From JAGLYZ01 sp049642725 (GTDB lineage Bacteria; Patescibacteriota; Minisyncoccia; Minisyncoccales; JAGMDC01), in the NCBI GenBank assembly GCA_049642725.1, contig JBARPC010000035.1, positions 1 to 11,973 of the forward strand: a stretch of 11,973 nt of DNA. The letters are read 5' to 3'. Positions 11,966 through 11,973 of the stretch are shown here, one piece after another (the stretch's first letter is position 1; every line of letters starts with the position of its first letter). The position numbers were made by a program, and so were the translations under genes. Below the pieces are notes generated by a model that worked only from the letters and a program-made list of their open reading frames with translations, was not told the DNA's origin and ran no database searches.

Positions 11966-11973
11966 ATGGAACT
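11966..11973 (+). CDS. Start of a further gene (only two full codons visible)
   Basis: ATG GAA CT at the right edge, 9 nt after a -10 box of the cassette. Spacing matches the leaderless starts of rpmB and the relB-like gene. Nothing can be said about the product; the context hints at a third TA pair. Confidence 0.45.

Overview
The window looks like a chromosomal segment of a Candidate Phyla Radiation (Patescibacteria) bacterium, most likely Parcubacteria-like. The basis is low GC, very short intergenic gaps, few Shine-Dalgarno (SD) sites, CPR-style surface proteins (an 'NKGISTPIG' membrane anchor, DUF2341 and Calx-beta domains, the 'STSSGQ' coding repeat), a PaaX/Cas2-like regulator, and small toxin-antitoxin (TA) pairs between housekeeping genes. 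TGA is used as a normal stop, so the Gracilibacteria/Absconditabacteria code is not indicated. The lineage is an inference from style, not from a marker-gene tree.

Layout. 1-2317 (minus) is the N-terminal 772 residues of a large secreted protein: signal peptide, DUF2341, seven exact 38-residue RCC1-like blades, two Calx-beta-like domains and a Pro-rich linker; the gene runs off the left edge. 2318-2712 is mostly noncoding but holds a (CT)14 microsatellite that forms the end of a 25-codon, apparently leaderless minus-strand micro-ORF. 2713-3019 (minus) is tRNA-Pro(GGG) just downstream of rpmB (bL28). A divergent promoter pair with overlapping -35 boxes serves rpmB and a site-2-protease-like M50 gene (3106-3747).

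3748-4903 is the most system-like part: a PaaX/Cas2-like winged-helix regulator with a 32-bp palindrome directly upstream of it and a second copy exactly 700 bp away, upstream of a 72-residue orphan gene. The orphan has its own promoter, a 10-residue leader-peptide ORF, a good SD and a terminator. 4902-8105 is a str operon (rpsL-rpsG-fusA) with no tuf after it. 8107-10463 is a RelBE-type TA pair whose toxin overlaps by 4 nt a membrane-anchored surface protein with two related ectodomains and two carboxypeptidase-regulatory-like domains. 10486-11178 is a polytopic membrane protein. 11179-11973 holds a 95-bp MITE-like element, two 32-bp direct repeats, a 16-bp perfect hairpin, a hicBA pair and the first codons of another gene.

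One theme crosses the window. A near-constant promoter cassette (TTGAYT-N17-TAWWNT-like, spacer ending GTTTGC or ATTTGC) occurs four times: before rpsL, relB, hicB and the final partial gene. In several genes the -10 box lies only 8-9 nt before the ATG, implying leaderless mRNAs. The MITE-like element appears to have inserted into one cassette copy at TTGA, duplicating those four bases and regenerating both the upstream stop codon and the -35 box.
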